From Kalaharituber pfeilii (lineage: Eukaryota; Ascomycota; Pezizomycetes; Pezizales; Pezizaceae): a stretch of DNA of 64,000 nucleotides. Below the pieces are notes generated by a model that saw only the letters and a program-made list of their open reading frames with translations, did not search any database and was not told the origin of the DNA. The position numbers and the translations under genes were made by a program. Numbering within the stretch: position 1 is the first letter of the stretch; the number at the start of each line of letters is the position of its first letter. The stretch lies in NCBI GenBank assembly GCA_015179045.1, contig WHUZ01000091.1, positions 167,006-231,005 of the forward strand. Reading direction: 5' to 3'. Of the stretch, positions 33,212 to 44,249 are shown piece after piece.

Positions 33212-34436
33212 ATGGGCGGTCTGGTCCTCTGGCTGATTGTGGTCATCCCATTCGCGGTGATCATCGTGGCAGCAATAGGGTAAGCTCGCATTCCGATTCA
33301 CCGACCTGACTCACCCCTCCCCTCCCTCCCCCGTTTTTTTTATCACTACTCGTATAGCGCCGCGAGGACCCCCCCTTGTTAGTGGGTGTCTGTCACCAGT
33401 ATATAAGGCCCCCGCTAACATCCTCTCCTCCCCCAGCTTCTCCCTCATCGGCCGGCGGCTCCGTCACAGGTATCACAGCCGGTTCCACCTTCTTCCCCAT
33501 AGCCGGCAAGGACACCTCCGCCTCCCATCGGACGTCAACATCACCACCACCCACAATCCGCACCCTTCCCCCTCACAATCAGCTGCCATAGAGCTCACCT
33601 CGATGCCCCCTGGCGGCCCATCCGTGGCCACCCGCACGCCCGCTGCCAACCGCCCCCGCCGCCTCTCCCCTGTCGACGAGGAAATCGCGCTTGCGGTCCT
33701 GGAACTCCAGAATACTGACCTCTTGCGCAGGCACAGGGAGCGGATGGCGGCGTTACAGCAGCTGGAGGGATTTCTTCCTCCCCAGACCACAGCACCTGAA
33801 TGGGAGGAAGTGAAAACAGAGACACCGCCTCCAGCGTACCTCCGCCACTCGCTCTCTGCTCCTGTTGGGCCGGTGGGACACGTCTACCACCACCACCGGC
33901 ACTATCATAACCACACTCACCTCTATCGGAGGTCAAGTGCCAGGCCGTGGAGAGGAGGCCGGAGTTCACATGCCTCGAACTTCCGAGCTCAGGCGGCTCC
34001 CCCTCAGGAGGGTAGTATCAGGAGAGAAGCGGGAATTCCCAGCGTGGCGGTTGACGTAACGGTCGCTTATATAACACCCTCGCCTCACCACACTCCCTCT
34101 TCTCCTCCGAGCACCGACGTGACTGTTCCCTGGCCCGGTCCGCTTGTCGCCTCCAGGAGGAGCTCAGGGGCTCGCGAGAACTGGTGGGCCTCCACCCACC
34201 GAATATCCTCCGCCGAGCCGCCACAGATCGACCTGGAAATAGACTCCGGGCCGGAGTTCCAGATCGATCTGGAGCGGACGATGGCGGGGGATCTGGAAGT
34301 GGAGGAAGTCCCCGTGGTTTTGTTGCGCTCCCCTTCCCCTGTCTGGTTCGGCCCTCGCGGCAGCGGAGTTCTGCGGGGAAGAGGCAAGGGGAAGGGAAAG
34401 GCGGCAGAAAAGCCGGGCCGAGGGGGCGAGGGTTGA
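33212..34436 (+). CDS. Single-pass membrane protein, unknown function
   Basis: Exon 1 (33212-33279) encodes MGGLVLWLIVVIPFAVIIVA; the donor is GTAAGC. The intron (33280-33436) has a CTAAC branch site and CCCCAG acceptor. Exon 2 (33437-34436) continues in phase 2 to GFSLIGRRLRHRYHSRF. The product is about 355 residues: a hydrophobic N-terminal anchor (residues 4-27) followed by Arg/His-rich positive charges, so the bulk should face the cytosol. Residues of the type DEEIALAVLELQNTDLLRRH form a predicted helix. The rest is Pro/Ser-rich, with a His cluster (YHHHRHYHNHTHLY) and a GRGKGKGK end. The splice pattern and continuous frame make it a credible host gene. No family was recognised. Confidence 0.7.
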
Positions 34437-34439
34437 GCA

Positions 34440-35676
34440 TTCGTGGCTCGGCTGGGGGTGCTGGGAGGTGTTTGGAGGTCGGAGATCGCTGGAGGCAGGC
34501 CGGCGGAGGAAGGTGGGATAAATCCCTGGGTAGGTAAGGAGTACCTGGAGAACCTGGGGAAGAGGAAGAAGGTCTCAACATCCAGGTAACCGTGGTGGAA
34601 CGAGGATGTAGAGAGCGGAGAGTGTCCACTACCGCGGTAGCGTGCGAGGGGGCTAAGTGAATTTCCGGGACGAAGGGGAATGCCCTCGAGGGAAATATAT
34701 ACATGTTCTTCAATTGGAGGAATTCCCGGAAGTCAGTCTCTAGGAGTATGACATTATAAATAAATGAAAATCAAAGCCCATCAATCAGATGACCAAATCC
34801 AAGCCACTCAGACTTACCTAGCTCGCTGTCTTCCCCATAAAGTTATCGTGCAGTCCATAGCAACGTAAATGTAAAGCCGTACCGGAGCTCATCTGGATAG
34901 CTGTCATATGTATGACAAGCCCCGTTCCTTGGTCAGGGAATACATCCTTATGTGTACGTCAAATCGAAGCAGTTGGGCGAGAGCCCCCCAGAGCATTCAA
35001 ATTCCAGTAATCCTTGCTCCATTCTCAAGAAGTCTTCTTCGGCTAGTCTCGTGCCGTTCTTGTCTTGTCAAGGCAATCATGTTGTGCTTCGTCCCCTAGA
35101 CACAAAACTTTGGTTAGTTGGGAAAGAATGAAAGAAAACGGCCTGCGAAGGGGATTCTCTCGTTTACCAACCGTGTGTCGTGTCATCTGGTCGTGCTCCT
35201 CCGCTCTGCTCGTCTGCATTGGCGATCTCTGCGATATTCCGCTGATCTCCTCTCATCGTTCTGTCCTCCCCGATTCCCAAAGTTGCTGACGTGTATCCTC
35301 CCTCAGCCGATCGCTTCTTCAGCTGCCTCTTTTCGCGAATGAAAATTCGACACGTTAGCTGGTGTAAGACGTAAGTTGGTGCCCCAGTACTGGAATCCTG
35401 GATGGATGCCGCGACGCATGCGGGAGTGATCAGAGGCATCGTAGGCTTGGCAGCTGTCGTCGGCTACATGACACACAGCGAGCGGTAGAGCTGCATCATC
35501 ACGTACACAGCGGCCCCGACTTCAAATGAGACATTATATTCGAAGGACATATTTTCAACAAGTAAAGCTAAGTATATCACCATCTCACTGACAACCGACG
35601 ACACTGACTCATTTCAATTCACCCAACCGAATCCTCATTCTTACCCCAATTCTGGACCATACCATCCTCCCTGCCT
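34440..35676. other. Intergenic DNA; possible small gene on the minus strand at 35164-35439
   Basis: A minus-strand frame opens with MPLITPACVAASIQDSSTGA at 35439 and stays open for 91 codons to a possible donor (GTAAAC). A CTAAC branch and TCTAG acceptor lie about 60-75 nt on, after which only a few codons remain. This is suggestive of a short two-exon gene but far from proven. Nothing else was recognised. Confidence 0.25.
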
Positions 35677-36287
35677 TCCCGGCCATTGAGCCACAGACAA
35701 AGCCACCGGGGCTTAGCCCCATCACGTGCGTGGATACCCCACTAGAGGAGACAACACCGGAAGCCCTAAGCTTCCACTCCTACCAGCTACTCTCGGAGGA
35801 ACCCGTCCCCGAGAAGGCCCCACCAGCAACTTCGACCACGAAGAAGACAACTCCGAGGAGAAAAAAGACAAAGAGAGTAGGAAAAACCCCCCTCACGGTC
35901 GAAGAACGGGAGGTTCCCCCAACCCCCGCAACACCAGCACCAACCCCTGACTCGACACCCGCCCCTGCACCATCCCGCCCCCGCAATCAGACCAGGCACA
36001 CCAGCCGACCCTCTCCCCGAACCACGAAAGGCATCGTCATTCATGGCGTTGCACTCAGAAAGGATTTGGAGAAAGTCAGGAAATGGCTGGAAGAGGATAA
36101 TAAAGAACTAGGAAAGACGACCACGGGCATCAGATGGCTGAGACGAAAAACGACACTGGAAGAAGAAGGAAACAAGACAAGCTCCATAGTGTTGTATACG
36201 AAGACAAGAGTGGAGATTGGGAGAGTCAAACTTGGGGGGAAGTGGCTGAGATCGGAGGAATACGAGCCAAACAGAAGAAGGGAATAG
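35677..36287 (+). CDS. Partial ORF1-like protein of half-LINE H2
   Basis: The frame is open from the left edge of the element without an ATG at the edge, so the 5' end is probably truncated. The N-terminal half is Pro/Thr/Lys-rich (TPRRKKTKRVGKTPLTVEE). The C-terminal half holds GIVIHGVALRKDLEKVRKWL, GIRWLRRKTTLEEEGNKTSS and LGGKWLRSEEYEPNRRRE, then a stop. The last half matches H1, H3 and H4 and has the pattern of the RNA-binding core of LINE ORF1 proteins. The CCHC knuckles usual after this domain are absent; the stop falls at the same place in all four copies. Confidence 0.7.
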
Positions 36288-36414
36288 ACAGGCTCGGGAC
36301 CCCGACTCAAATACCATGTACTTAGGCTGCGTATTTTCTTTCTTTTAGTTAACTTATATACATCGCCATAGCCCTTAGGGCGGCATGCGATCAATGAAAT
36401 AAAAAAAAAAAAAA
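35677..36414 (+). mobile_element. ORF1-only (half-LINE) element, copy H2 (738 bp)
   Basis: The insertion is bounded by a perfect 13-bp duplication, ATCCTCCCTGCCT (35664-35676 and 36415-36427). It contains an ORF1-type reading frame open from its first base to 36287, about 75 nt of 3' UTR, the family A hairpin in the ATCGC/GCGAT form (36362-36391), TCAATGAAAT and poly(A). There is no endonuclease or RT sequence between ORF1 and the tail. Confidence 0.92.
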
Positions 36415-36524
36415 ATCCTCCCTGCCTGTTCCTCTCGAGAGTTCATACACGTCTGGGCTAAAGTAGCTATATACAGACCAACAGAGACATGTATATATAT
36501 GTGCACCCACATCCACATCACCAG

Positions 36525-36580
36525 CCCTGCCATGGAGAACAGCTGCAAGCGGGGTTATGTGATATAAAAAAAAAAAGAAA
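36525..36580 (+). mobile_element. LINE family B tail
   Basis: CCCTGCCATGGAGAACAGCT, GCAAGCGGGGTTATGTGATA and interrupted poly(A). No clear target duplication was seen. Confidence 0.75.
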
Positions 36581-36738
36581 CCTCCTACAAGCTCATCTAT
36601 ACCTCATCCCCAACTCAGCACAGCACCACACTCAAATCATCTTTGTCCTCTACCATCCACCTCCTACAAGCTCATCTATACCTCGTCCCCAGCTCAGCAC
36701 AGCACCACACTCAAATCATCTTTGTCTTCTACCATCCA
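36581..36738 (+). repeat. Tandem duplication, 2 x 79 bp
   Basis: CCTCCTACAAGCTCATCTAT...CTACCATCCA occurs at 36581-36659 and again at 36660-36738 with few differences, directly after the family B poly(A). Confidence 0.85.
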
Positions 36739-37040
36739 CACTCCTGTCGCCGTCGCCATCGTCGTTTTCTGGCAACCTCCTCCACTCCACCCCACAATCA
36801 CAGGAGCACAGTGGGATGGAGCGTGTTGTTGTTGTTGTTGTTGGAGGAGAAGCCAGATCCATGAACTTCGCATAGAGTCGAGGACATGAACAAAGATAGT
36901 ACAGGGTACATGAGACAACTTGAAGGCAAGAGAGACGAACAAAGGAGAAATGTCAAAGGAAACTCAAAACAAGATTGATACAAGCCTTCCCACCGATCTT
37001 CATTTTCTAAAGTACCGGGAACCTCAGAGTCCTGCAAGCT

Positions 37041-37781
37041 TCAGCCGGAGACACTTCTGGCGGCGCAGAAGCAGGCAGGGCAGGAGGCAGGCAGATTTCT
37101 CGGAGATATTCCCTGGGGCTCACGACCCAGGGGCACCCCGACTGCACAAGTGAAAAGACACATTGTTAGTCAAATCGTTAAATTGGCCAAGTCACAAGTT
37201 TCAGATAGAAAAACAGGATATGAAAGGAACACTTACGAATATCTTTGGCAGACTCATTTTGTGCGAGGTCTGTACAGGATGTTGCTGGTGGGTATCCAGC
37301 AAACAGAGCCCGTGTCCCTTACACAGAGAAACACATACCCCAAGAGGCGGCTCTTGTGCTTGTGTTAAACCTTCGACTTGTAGGATGCGAGATTCCGAAG
37401 AAATCATGGACTTGCGAAAAGGAACGTCTGCTATAGCTGCAGTTCATATACCCTGTCAGTCTCTTGCAAAAAATAGAAAAAAAAAAACAGTAGGATAAAA
37501 CTCACCATTGACTTCCAAGTCGCAGGAAAAAAGGGAAGGATGAAGATGAGGCGGTGATTAGGTTTCGAATAAACCACGCGCCACGTGAGAGAAAGTTCGA
37601 CGGGACCGGAGTCGAAGAGAAGTTCTGATTTAACTCCTCTAGCACTGACGTTCGATGAAGACCACGACGCAGACCGCAATGGTGTTTCTATTGGTATTGG
37701 AGGCTCCTCGATGAGGAATTGGAGGGGGATCGGAGGGTGAATTGAGCAGAGAAAGGCTGGAAGACTAGCGTCGGATTCCAT
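37041..37781 (-). CDS. Probable small four-exon gene, unknown product
   Basis: ATG at 37781 opens MESDASLPAFLCSIHPPIPL. Exon 1 ends at 37506 before GTGAGT. Three downstream exons have strong signals: 37339-37451 (acceptor GACAG, donor GTATGT), 37237-37269 (acceptor TACAG, donor GTAAGT) and 37041-37141 (acceptor TGCAG, stop TGA). Exons 2-4 share one open frame (phase 1 at both inner junctions; SRRSFSQVHDFFGISHP, then LAQNESAKDI, then LGVPLGREPQGISPRN). Exon 1 joins one base out of that frame, so either its donor is misplaced or the gene carries a frameshift. No domain was recognised. Confidence 0.4.
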
Positions 37782-37799
37782 CTTTTTCCAGCTGACCTG

Positions 37800-39550
37800 T
37801 GGTCGTGTACATTACCTCTGGTGTACATCATCATGGGGAATGGGTATAAAGTTCATGCATGCTTCGGGGATTAAGTCTGGTGTCTCGATGGAGTCTGAGG
37901 AGGGAACGAAAGAGAAGAGAAGGGATAGGAGGCATGGGTATTTAAAGGGCGTCTGTTTGCGCGATTTTATGTGCGCGTAGGGCACAGGGCTTATCCGCGT
38001 CGGCCTTGGCCGAGGTGTTTACGTAAAGATAATGGAATGTTGGGTGGCAGTGAGCTGTCACGTGAGTGGGAGATTGGTGGCGCTCACTGTCATTATCGGG
38101 GGTGGCTTTGGCGCCAGTGGAGTGGTGATGGTAACTTGAATAGGGGATCTTAAGGGACACCAAGGAACGTTCGGCGATGCCGGTGAACGACAGAAGAAAA
38201 GGTACATCCACGTTCTCAGTCGTCAATATACGGGCCGCTAATGTCCTAAAGGCTATTAGCCCCCTTGCGTCAGGAGACTAGTAATTATGAAAGTCATTCA
38301 TAACTGTCAGAGACCCGGGCAGCCAGGACAGACAAGGATAGCTCAGACCCGTTCATTACCTAAATATATTACCAACGTTCCTCCCTACGAGGGATCGAGG
38401 AATGAGCAGCCTGAGTGCACTACGTTATATTTGGTAGAATGAGGCTCGATTTTGATCGATTGAGGTATGTAGAAGAGAGTCTGTGTTGTTTATTTGTTCA
38501 TTTATTTGTTCGTTTACACACCCCTAATAGAGAAATCTTCGTTTTTTATGTTATTGTTAACTGTCAAGTCACGAAACCCGCATACAGCAAGCCCACGGCA
38601 GGACCACATATACAAAACTATCCATATACCTCCCTACGGGGGGGGCAGTGCAACCAGACTACCATATACCCAAGTCATTTACGCATATATTTTCCCTAGG
38701 TAAAGGGTCTCCTCTTCCACGGGCCCGCACACTGCTGGGCTATGACCGGGCACGAGTGATTCCCCGTCGTCAAGGAAGCTCAGTACGTACGGACAAAAGT
38801 CAAAACCAAAAAAAAAAAAAAAAAAAAAAGCAAGGTCTACAAACGTTATGGCCTACGACCCTCACTAGTGGGAAACATATTAAGCTACTTACAAGAGGGG
38901 GATGGAGTCAAGGTGAACGGAGTGTCGTTTGAGTAAGTAATTAACACGCGGGCAAATGGGTCAGTACAGACTTCTAAATAACTTATTTAGGCTACTGGGG
39001 GATTTTTGAGTTGTTGATATGTCGACCGCCGCCTCGTGCTTCGATCCAGCGACTGGAAGGCTATTTTTTTTTTTATCATTACTTGAAGGTACCTTGATGG
39101 CTACGGAGAGGTGACTGAAAAGGTACAGTAGTCGAACGATTGATTGTGGAGAGACGATATCCAGGTCAATCTCGAGAATCTGCATGTACGGGACGTTGGC
39201 ACTGGTAAGTTGAGATAACCTAAATATCATCTGTCCACGACTTATAATTTTTTTCTTCGTCTAGGGGGGGGTGGTCATGTACCTCCGCATACAGCCTATT
39301 AACAAGGAGGTGAGATGGATCGAGAACGGAGATGTATTGGGCGGAGGCGGTTACTGAGCTGTTATCTTTACCTCTAATTGATTTGATATTATTAGCTTGT
39401 CCTCCTACTCCAGTCAGAAATTTCCACCGGAGATGGGCGAAGAAGAAGGGGATCCATTCGGGGACTCATGAGGTGGATAGAACATTAGGGTGGGAGCGGC
39501 GCTACTCAGACTTAAACTTTGTATTCAATTTTCCTATTACATTTCTCTCT
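37800..39550. other. Intergenic DNA with one degraded LINE tail
   Basis: A minus-strand family A tail remnant lies at about 39064-39110 (ATCATTACTTGAAGG...GGCTACGGAGAGGTGA after a T run). A poly(A) at 38811-38828 has no recognisable body. No gene was recognised. Confidence 0.45.
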
Positions 39551-39554
39551 TTCT

Positions 39555-39625
39555 TTTCAGATTTATGTACCTAACCTCGCCATAGCCCACAGTGCGGCAC
39601 GCGAGCAGAAAAAAAAAAGAAAAAA
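39555..39625 (+). mobile_element. LINE family A tail
   Basis: ATGTACCTAAC, then CTCGCCATAGCCCACAGTGC, GGCACGCGAG and poly(A). It sits immediately upstream of another family A insertion whose target duplication begins in its 3' flank. Confidence 0.75.
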
Positions 39626-39643
39626 TCAGTCAGAAATTGCGCT

Positions 39644-40409
39644 GGACAGGACAGAAGGAGAGCTGCTCATCCTCACGGACTCGAAGTTTGCGATTTCCAA
39701 AATGTCTGCCATTGCGAGGGGACTCCCAACCCCGGAAGGGGTGACTCAACGGCTCAGAGAAGTGTGGCAAAGAAGGTTCGAGAAAGGAGACAGAGACATA
39801 ACCGTGATGTGGGTCAAAGGCCACAAAGGCATACCGGGAAATGAAGCAGCAGACATGGCGGCGAGAGTGGGCACGGCGCTGCAGTGTGCACCGGAGGTGG
39901 TGACGGAGGCAGGACTGAGACAAGAGGCGAAATGGGAGAGAGCGTGGGAGAGGAGCAGACTAGGACTGACATTTCGGCCTCTACAGAGACTCGGCACACA
40001 GGTGACACGATTGGCGGGCCTATTGGGGGCGAAAGGGCTGCGGGCATGGAGACATCGCATAGGGGAGGCGCCAGACCCGGGGTGCAGGTGGTGTGGGGAG
40101 GCGGAAGAGACCACGAGACACTTACTTGAGGATTGCAGGGTGTGACAGAGAAGACGGCCCGGGGGCATGGGGGCGATACGTCAGCCCCCCAAACCCGGGG
40201 AAGGGGAAGATGACCCGCTGCAGGGGCTGATGGAGATGCTGGGGGAGGACGGAATGAGAGATGGAGCCACGCATTCATTTCCATGTACCTGACATTTTGC
40301 TGTTTATTCTGATTCTTATGTCATACAGTCATTTACATGTACCTAAATAAAGACCTCGCCATAGCCCATAGGGCGGCAAGCGAGTATTGATATAAAAAAA
40401 AAAAAAAAA
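39644..40409 (+). mobile_element. 5'-truncated LINE family A copy (766 bp)
   Basis: Flanked by GTCAGAAATTGCGCT (39629-39643) and GTCAGAAATTGCACT (40410-40424), a 15-bp duplication with one mismatch. It contains the end of ORF2 to 40145: LLILTDSKFAISKMSAIARG, MWVKGHKGIPGNEAADMAAR and CRWCGEAEETTRHLLEDC. The 3' UTR ends with the CTCGC/GCGAG hairpin and poly(A). The RNase H active-site Asp residues in the retained part are present. Confidence 0.92.
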
Positions 40410-40568
40410 GTCAGAAATTGCACTGCTAGTGTAAAAACGCATCACGACATTACATTGTGGGATCACATCTTGCCGCCATGCCTTCGTCGTATCTTGACGC
40501 CACAACGTTGCACTACTGACAGGAAAAAACAAACAATGGATGCGAATCTACTTGTTTTATACACGGAC

Positions 40569-40604
40569 TTTTTTTTTTTTTTTTTTTTTTTATATCATTA
40601 CTCA
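40569..40604 (-). mobile_element. LINE family A micro-insertion (13-nt body)
   Basis: The minus strand reads TGAGTAATGATAT plus about 23 A. The flanking 14-bp duplication TTTTATACACGGAC (40555-40568 and 40605-40618) is perfect. Confidence 0.92.
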
Positions 40605-40619
40605 TTTTATACACGGACC

Positions 40620-41790
40620 GAAGGCGCTCATCTTGGACAGCTATCAACACCAGTACAGCCGTCGAGCGGGGTATAAACATCAACCGCTGCAGCTAATTCA
40701 TATCAGTAGCCTCGATTCAACAAAAACTGTAAGGGTGGGATTGGGTTGGAGTGCTGATTAGCCACCTACAGGGGACGCACCAGCATGCAGAGGTAGGATG
40801 GTTGGTGGAAATGATGGCCACAGCAATCAGGGGCAAAAGAGAGATCGAGAATGGGCTCACCGCTGCTGTTTGCGAGAAGCTGTGTTGTTCTATTGGTGGA
40901 GTTGGACTCGGGAGTGGAAGGAACAAGCTAAGTACCTACAGTTTTTGATCTGAGGTGAGAAGGAGAGCAACGGGGAGACAAGGGAGGAGGAGGGAGGAGG
41001 GCTTTGGAAGATGAAGAAACTTTGACGCCGATAGTGTTCTGAGTCGCAGGAACATCCAACTATGAGCTGCTCATAGCAAAGCAATCTCTACACGCTTATC
41101 CACAATCGCCTCAGTTTCCTGTTCCTGTCGATGTAAATTAGTCTCTTCGACGCCTATACATGCCCAAGTTGCAGTGTGGATCTACTCGACTATTTCATAC
41201 ACAATGAACCCTAGACTTCTGGGCGACAGCAAGGATAGGAAGGGGAGATGGGGAGAGAGTGCATCTAAACTAGTACACGGTGACTCTTTGGAAATATTGG
41301 AGTGCTAAATTGGCGAGGGAGTTAATGCTCTCTTGTGGGATGAGGGCGGCGGTTGACATAGTATTATCTCCATTAAATTTCAGGGAATTATGTGTACTGA
41401 TAGCAGCAGTGGTAGACGATAGCAGGCTGAGTGCACATTATTTCAACAAGACTTATGAGGGGGCATTGGTTATGGGACCGCTGAGTACGCACGGGGGTTG
41501 CTGGGGCTTTTGATGGATGGGAGAGGCCGCCGGAAAGCACGGGACAAGCGGACCCATCCAATTGTCCGGTACAGTTGGCTGCTAGGCGTGTAGCAGAGGT
41601 GGTGCGTGGGGCGTGCTCTCGCAAGTTGATATAACACCTAACTATCTAAAACAGACAAATTCTTGCATTCGCAAGCTCGAAAGAATTCACGCTGTGCATC
41701 ATCTAATATAACGGATATAATAACCTCTCCCAGTGGCTATTCAACTACGGCGACTTCGAATTTGATTTAGCTCCTCGAAGGCTTTGGTTG
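40620..41790. other. Intergenic DNA, nothing recognised
   Basis: Short open frames only; no splice-consistent gene or element ends. Confidence 0.4.
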
Positions 41791-41801
41791 AGTAAGGGGG
41801 C

Positions 41802-41851
41802 TTTTTTTTTTTTTTTTTTTTTTTATCATTTGATCGCATGCCACCCTATGG
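41802..41851 (-). mobile_element. LINE family A tail (50-bp insertion)
   Basis: The minus strand reads CCATAGGGTGGCATGCGATC, AAATGAT and poly(A). The duplication GAGTAAGGGGGC is perfect (41790-41801, 41852-41863). The 5' arm of the hairpin is missing. Confidence 0.9.
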
Positions 41852-41999
41852 GAGTAAGGGGGCATATCCAGCAATGAGAGCAGGGAAGCAGGGGTTACGT
41901 GGGTGAGGCACTGAGCATTGACCTATTAGCAAGGAGGTGACAAACAAGGGGTAAGTACTTGGGGATAAAAGGAGAGGGGGAATGCTTCTGGCTAGTGAG

Positions 42000-42686
42000 T
42001 GTAACACTTAATCTAGCTCACAGGGTTCTCGAATTCGGATATGGAAGATTATTCGTTGCAGCGGAACAATAGGTGGTGCAGAAGGATAACCCAGTGGAAA
42101 AGCAGCGGAAGAAAGCACTGGACTCGTCGTGTATTTGAGCAAGGTTGCTAGGTATGATAAACAACTTGGGAGTGGGGGAACGGGAGTAGAGTCGCTAATC
42201 ACGTGAGTGTGGTACTATTCTAGTCAATTGTGGCGACGCAGAGGCATATTGTGGGAGGCAATCGTGAAATTCTCCTTACTAATGCTGAGAAAGCTAGATA
42301 TCTGATATCCAATGGCTTCAACTCCGAAAGCGCTGGGTTGTGATCTACTTGGGAAAATATTTGGATCTTGTACACACGCCAGGACGATTCAAAATGAGGC
42401 AAGCTACTAAGTACTTTATTTTCATTGTTAGGCTGGTGCTTGCCGAAGGAGGGAATGATCGCCGCACACGTCTTCATGCGAACTACACCGAACACGCGGA
42501 GCATTCGCTGGTGGGACCTCTTTAGGTGGGAGCACGTAAGAAATACTACTTTTCTCCCCCTTTTTCCTCAGAATATTTTTTAATTTTCTTGAATTTTTCG
42601 ATATCTTTTCGGGTATTTGTATTTGCTGCGCTTACATAGCGCATCCACTTTGTCTCTCGCATACCAAGGGCGGCACGCGAGTAATG

Positions 42687-42725
<39 letters not shown>

Positions 42726-43540
42726 TCTCTCGCATTTGCATTCTTTCGCGCCCCCTGATGCTAAATATTTTATCCCAATTTATTTCTTTGGCTACGTATA
42801 CGTTTTGCTTATGCAACTATCCAGTCTCCGCATAAGACTAACTTGCTAACTTCAGATCGGTGCGACAAGCGGTGGGCGGCTTTACTAGACTGGGGACAAA
42901 CTTATAGTTAATGTTTGCGCGCACGAGTGGTCAACTTAGAGGTGTCAGCAGGGGAGCTTAAATCCCCGCATAAAGCTAGTTTAGATTGCGCGACAAGGGG
43001 CAGACGCTATTACTCGAGTGGGACAGATTGTACTTAGTTTCCAGGTGCGTGAGAGGGGTTCTACAAATATGCCAGCAGGGAAGAAGACAACTCAAACTCG
43101 GAACAAAGTTCCGATGGGTATGGGATTTAGGAATAGGGAATTCAAATAAATTACCCACAGGTCAATCGGTGCTAAATGGGGAGGAACATCGCAACATCAT
43201 ACATTATGGGTTGGATTCGGTCAAGGCACTGTGTAACACCATAATTCACACGCATATCGACATACATAATTTCCAACAGCATATCCCAGAATGCTGGATA
43301 CCATGAACAGCTAACTTAATTTCTTTCTTCTACAGAAATGTGATACTTGAATTTTTGCGAAACAACGGCTGAGCATGCACCTTGGCCTTCGTTTCCGGTA
43401 GGAATGAAGGAAGAGCCAGCTGAATTGCGTTGCAGCGAAAGCAGTCCTGCAATTCTACAAAACTGGATTCACTCTTTAGGCAAAGGTATTCCAGAGTAGA
43501 TGTTTCTACAGCGACTGTTCAGGGTAACGTGAACTAGTTT
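42000..43540. repeat. Segmental duplication, copy 1
   Basis: It shares ordered blocks with 44250-45385: CTATTCTAGTCA...GACG...GAGGCATA / GCGGAAGCATA; GCGACAAGCGG(T/G)GGGC(G/A)GCT; CTGTTCAGGGTAAC(G/A)TG. Most differences are transitions. This copy carries its own family A insertion at 42663-42721. It also has an internal second version of the GCGCGACAAG block at about 42987. Confidence 0.5.
42663..42721 (+). mobile_element. LINE family A tail (59-bp insertion)
   Basis: ACCAAGGGCGGCACGCGAG, TAATGATATT and about 30 A, with the perfect 14-bp duplication TTTGTCTCTCGCAT (42649-42662, 42722-42735). The target itself contains CTCGCAT, close to the CTCGCCATA start of the hairpin, so the 5' join probably used microhomology. 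Confidence 0.92.
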
Positions 43541-43546
43541 TTGAGG

Positions 43547-43547
<1 letters not shown>

Positions 43548-43587
<40 letters not shown>

Positions 43588-43990
43588 CAGTACTCGCATG
43601 CCGCCCTGTGGGCTATGGCGAGGTGTATATTTGAGAAGAAAAAACAAAAACTAACTGATGCCTAAATACATGTGGGCCCCGCGGATCTCGTGTGTGATGC
43701 GGGGGTCAATACGGCCTACTTCCTCCGCCTGTCCGGCTCGTATTGAGTGGTCCTCAACAGCCTCCCTCCCAACCTGACTCTGTCTATCTCTTTCTCCTCC
43801 TCCAAGTACACCACGACCGAGCTTGTCTTCTTGCCCTCGGCTAACAGCTCAGTCTTGCGTCTCAACCACCTTATCCCCACGGTCTTGCCCAGTGTCTTAT
43901 TCCCAGCCTCCAGCCACTTCCTCACCTTTCCCAAGTCCTTCCTTAAGGAGATTCCGTGTACGACGACGCCGGCTTTCGAAGTGGTGATGG
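43548..43990 (-). mobile_element. ORF1-only (half-LINE) element, copy H3, 5'-truncated
   Basis: On the minus strand the insertion opens in frame (ITTSKAGVVVHGISLRKDLG), continues to VGIRWLRRKTELLAEGKKTS and RLLRTTQYEPDRRRK, and stops at 43716. The 3' UTR ends in the CTCGC/GCGAG hairpin and about 35 A. A short duplication, TTTGAGGC (43540-43547 and 43991-43998), flanks it. Confidence 0.88.
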
Positions 43991-44027
43991 TTTGAGGCTG
44001 TGGGGAGGGGCGGGGGGTTCGTATTTT

Positions 44028-44084
44028 ATCGCAATAGCCCGTAGGGCGGCCAGCGATTAATGATATTAAAAAAAGAAAAAAAAA
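44028..44084 (+). mobile_element. LINE family A tail (ATCGC/GCGAT stem)
   Basis: ATCGCAATAGCCCGTAGGGC, GGCCAGCGAT, TAATGATATT and interrupted poly(A). It lies 30 bp from the 5' edge of H3. No clear duplication was seen. Confidence 0.75.
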
Positions 44085-44249
44085 CTCCTGTCGATATTGA
44101 CTCCTGTGGAGCTTTGGGACTATGACTATGACTATACACTGCTAACATGCGTGCGTTTAGAAACACCTCTCGCCTACCCCCGTTCATCCGCCGCCGCCCC
44201 TCATCGCGCGACAGCCGTCCTCCTAGGACGTCCGCCATATATTTAAGCG

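Noticed and set aside
36795..36860. GTTGTTGTT run as part of a coding Gln/Asn tract
   Set aside because: Frames on both strands are short and unsupported; it is a simple trinucleotide microsatellite.
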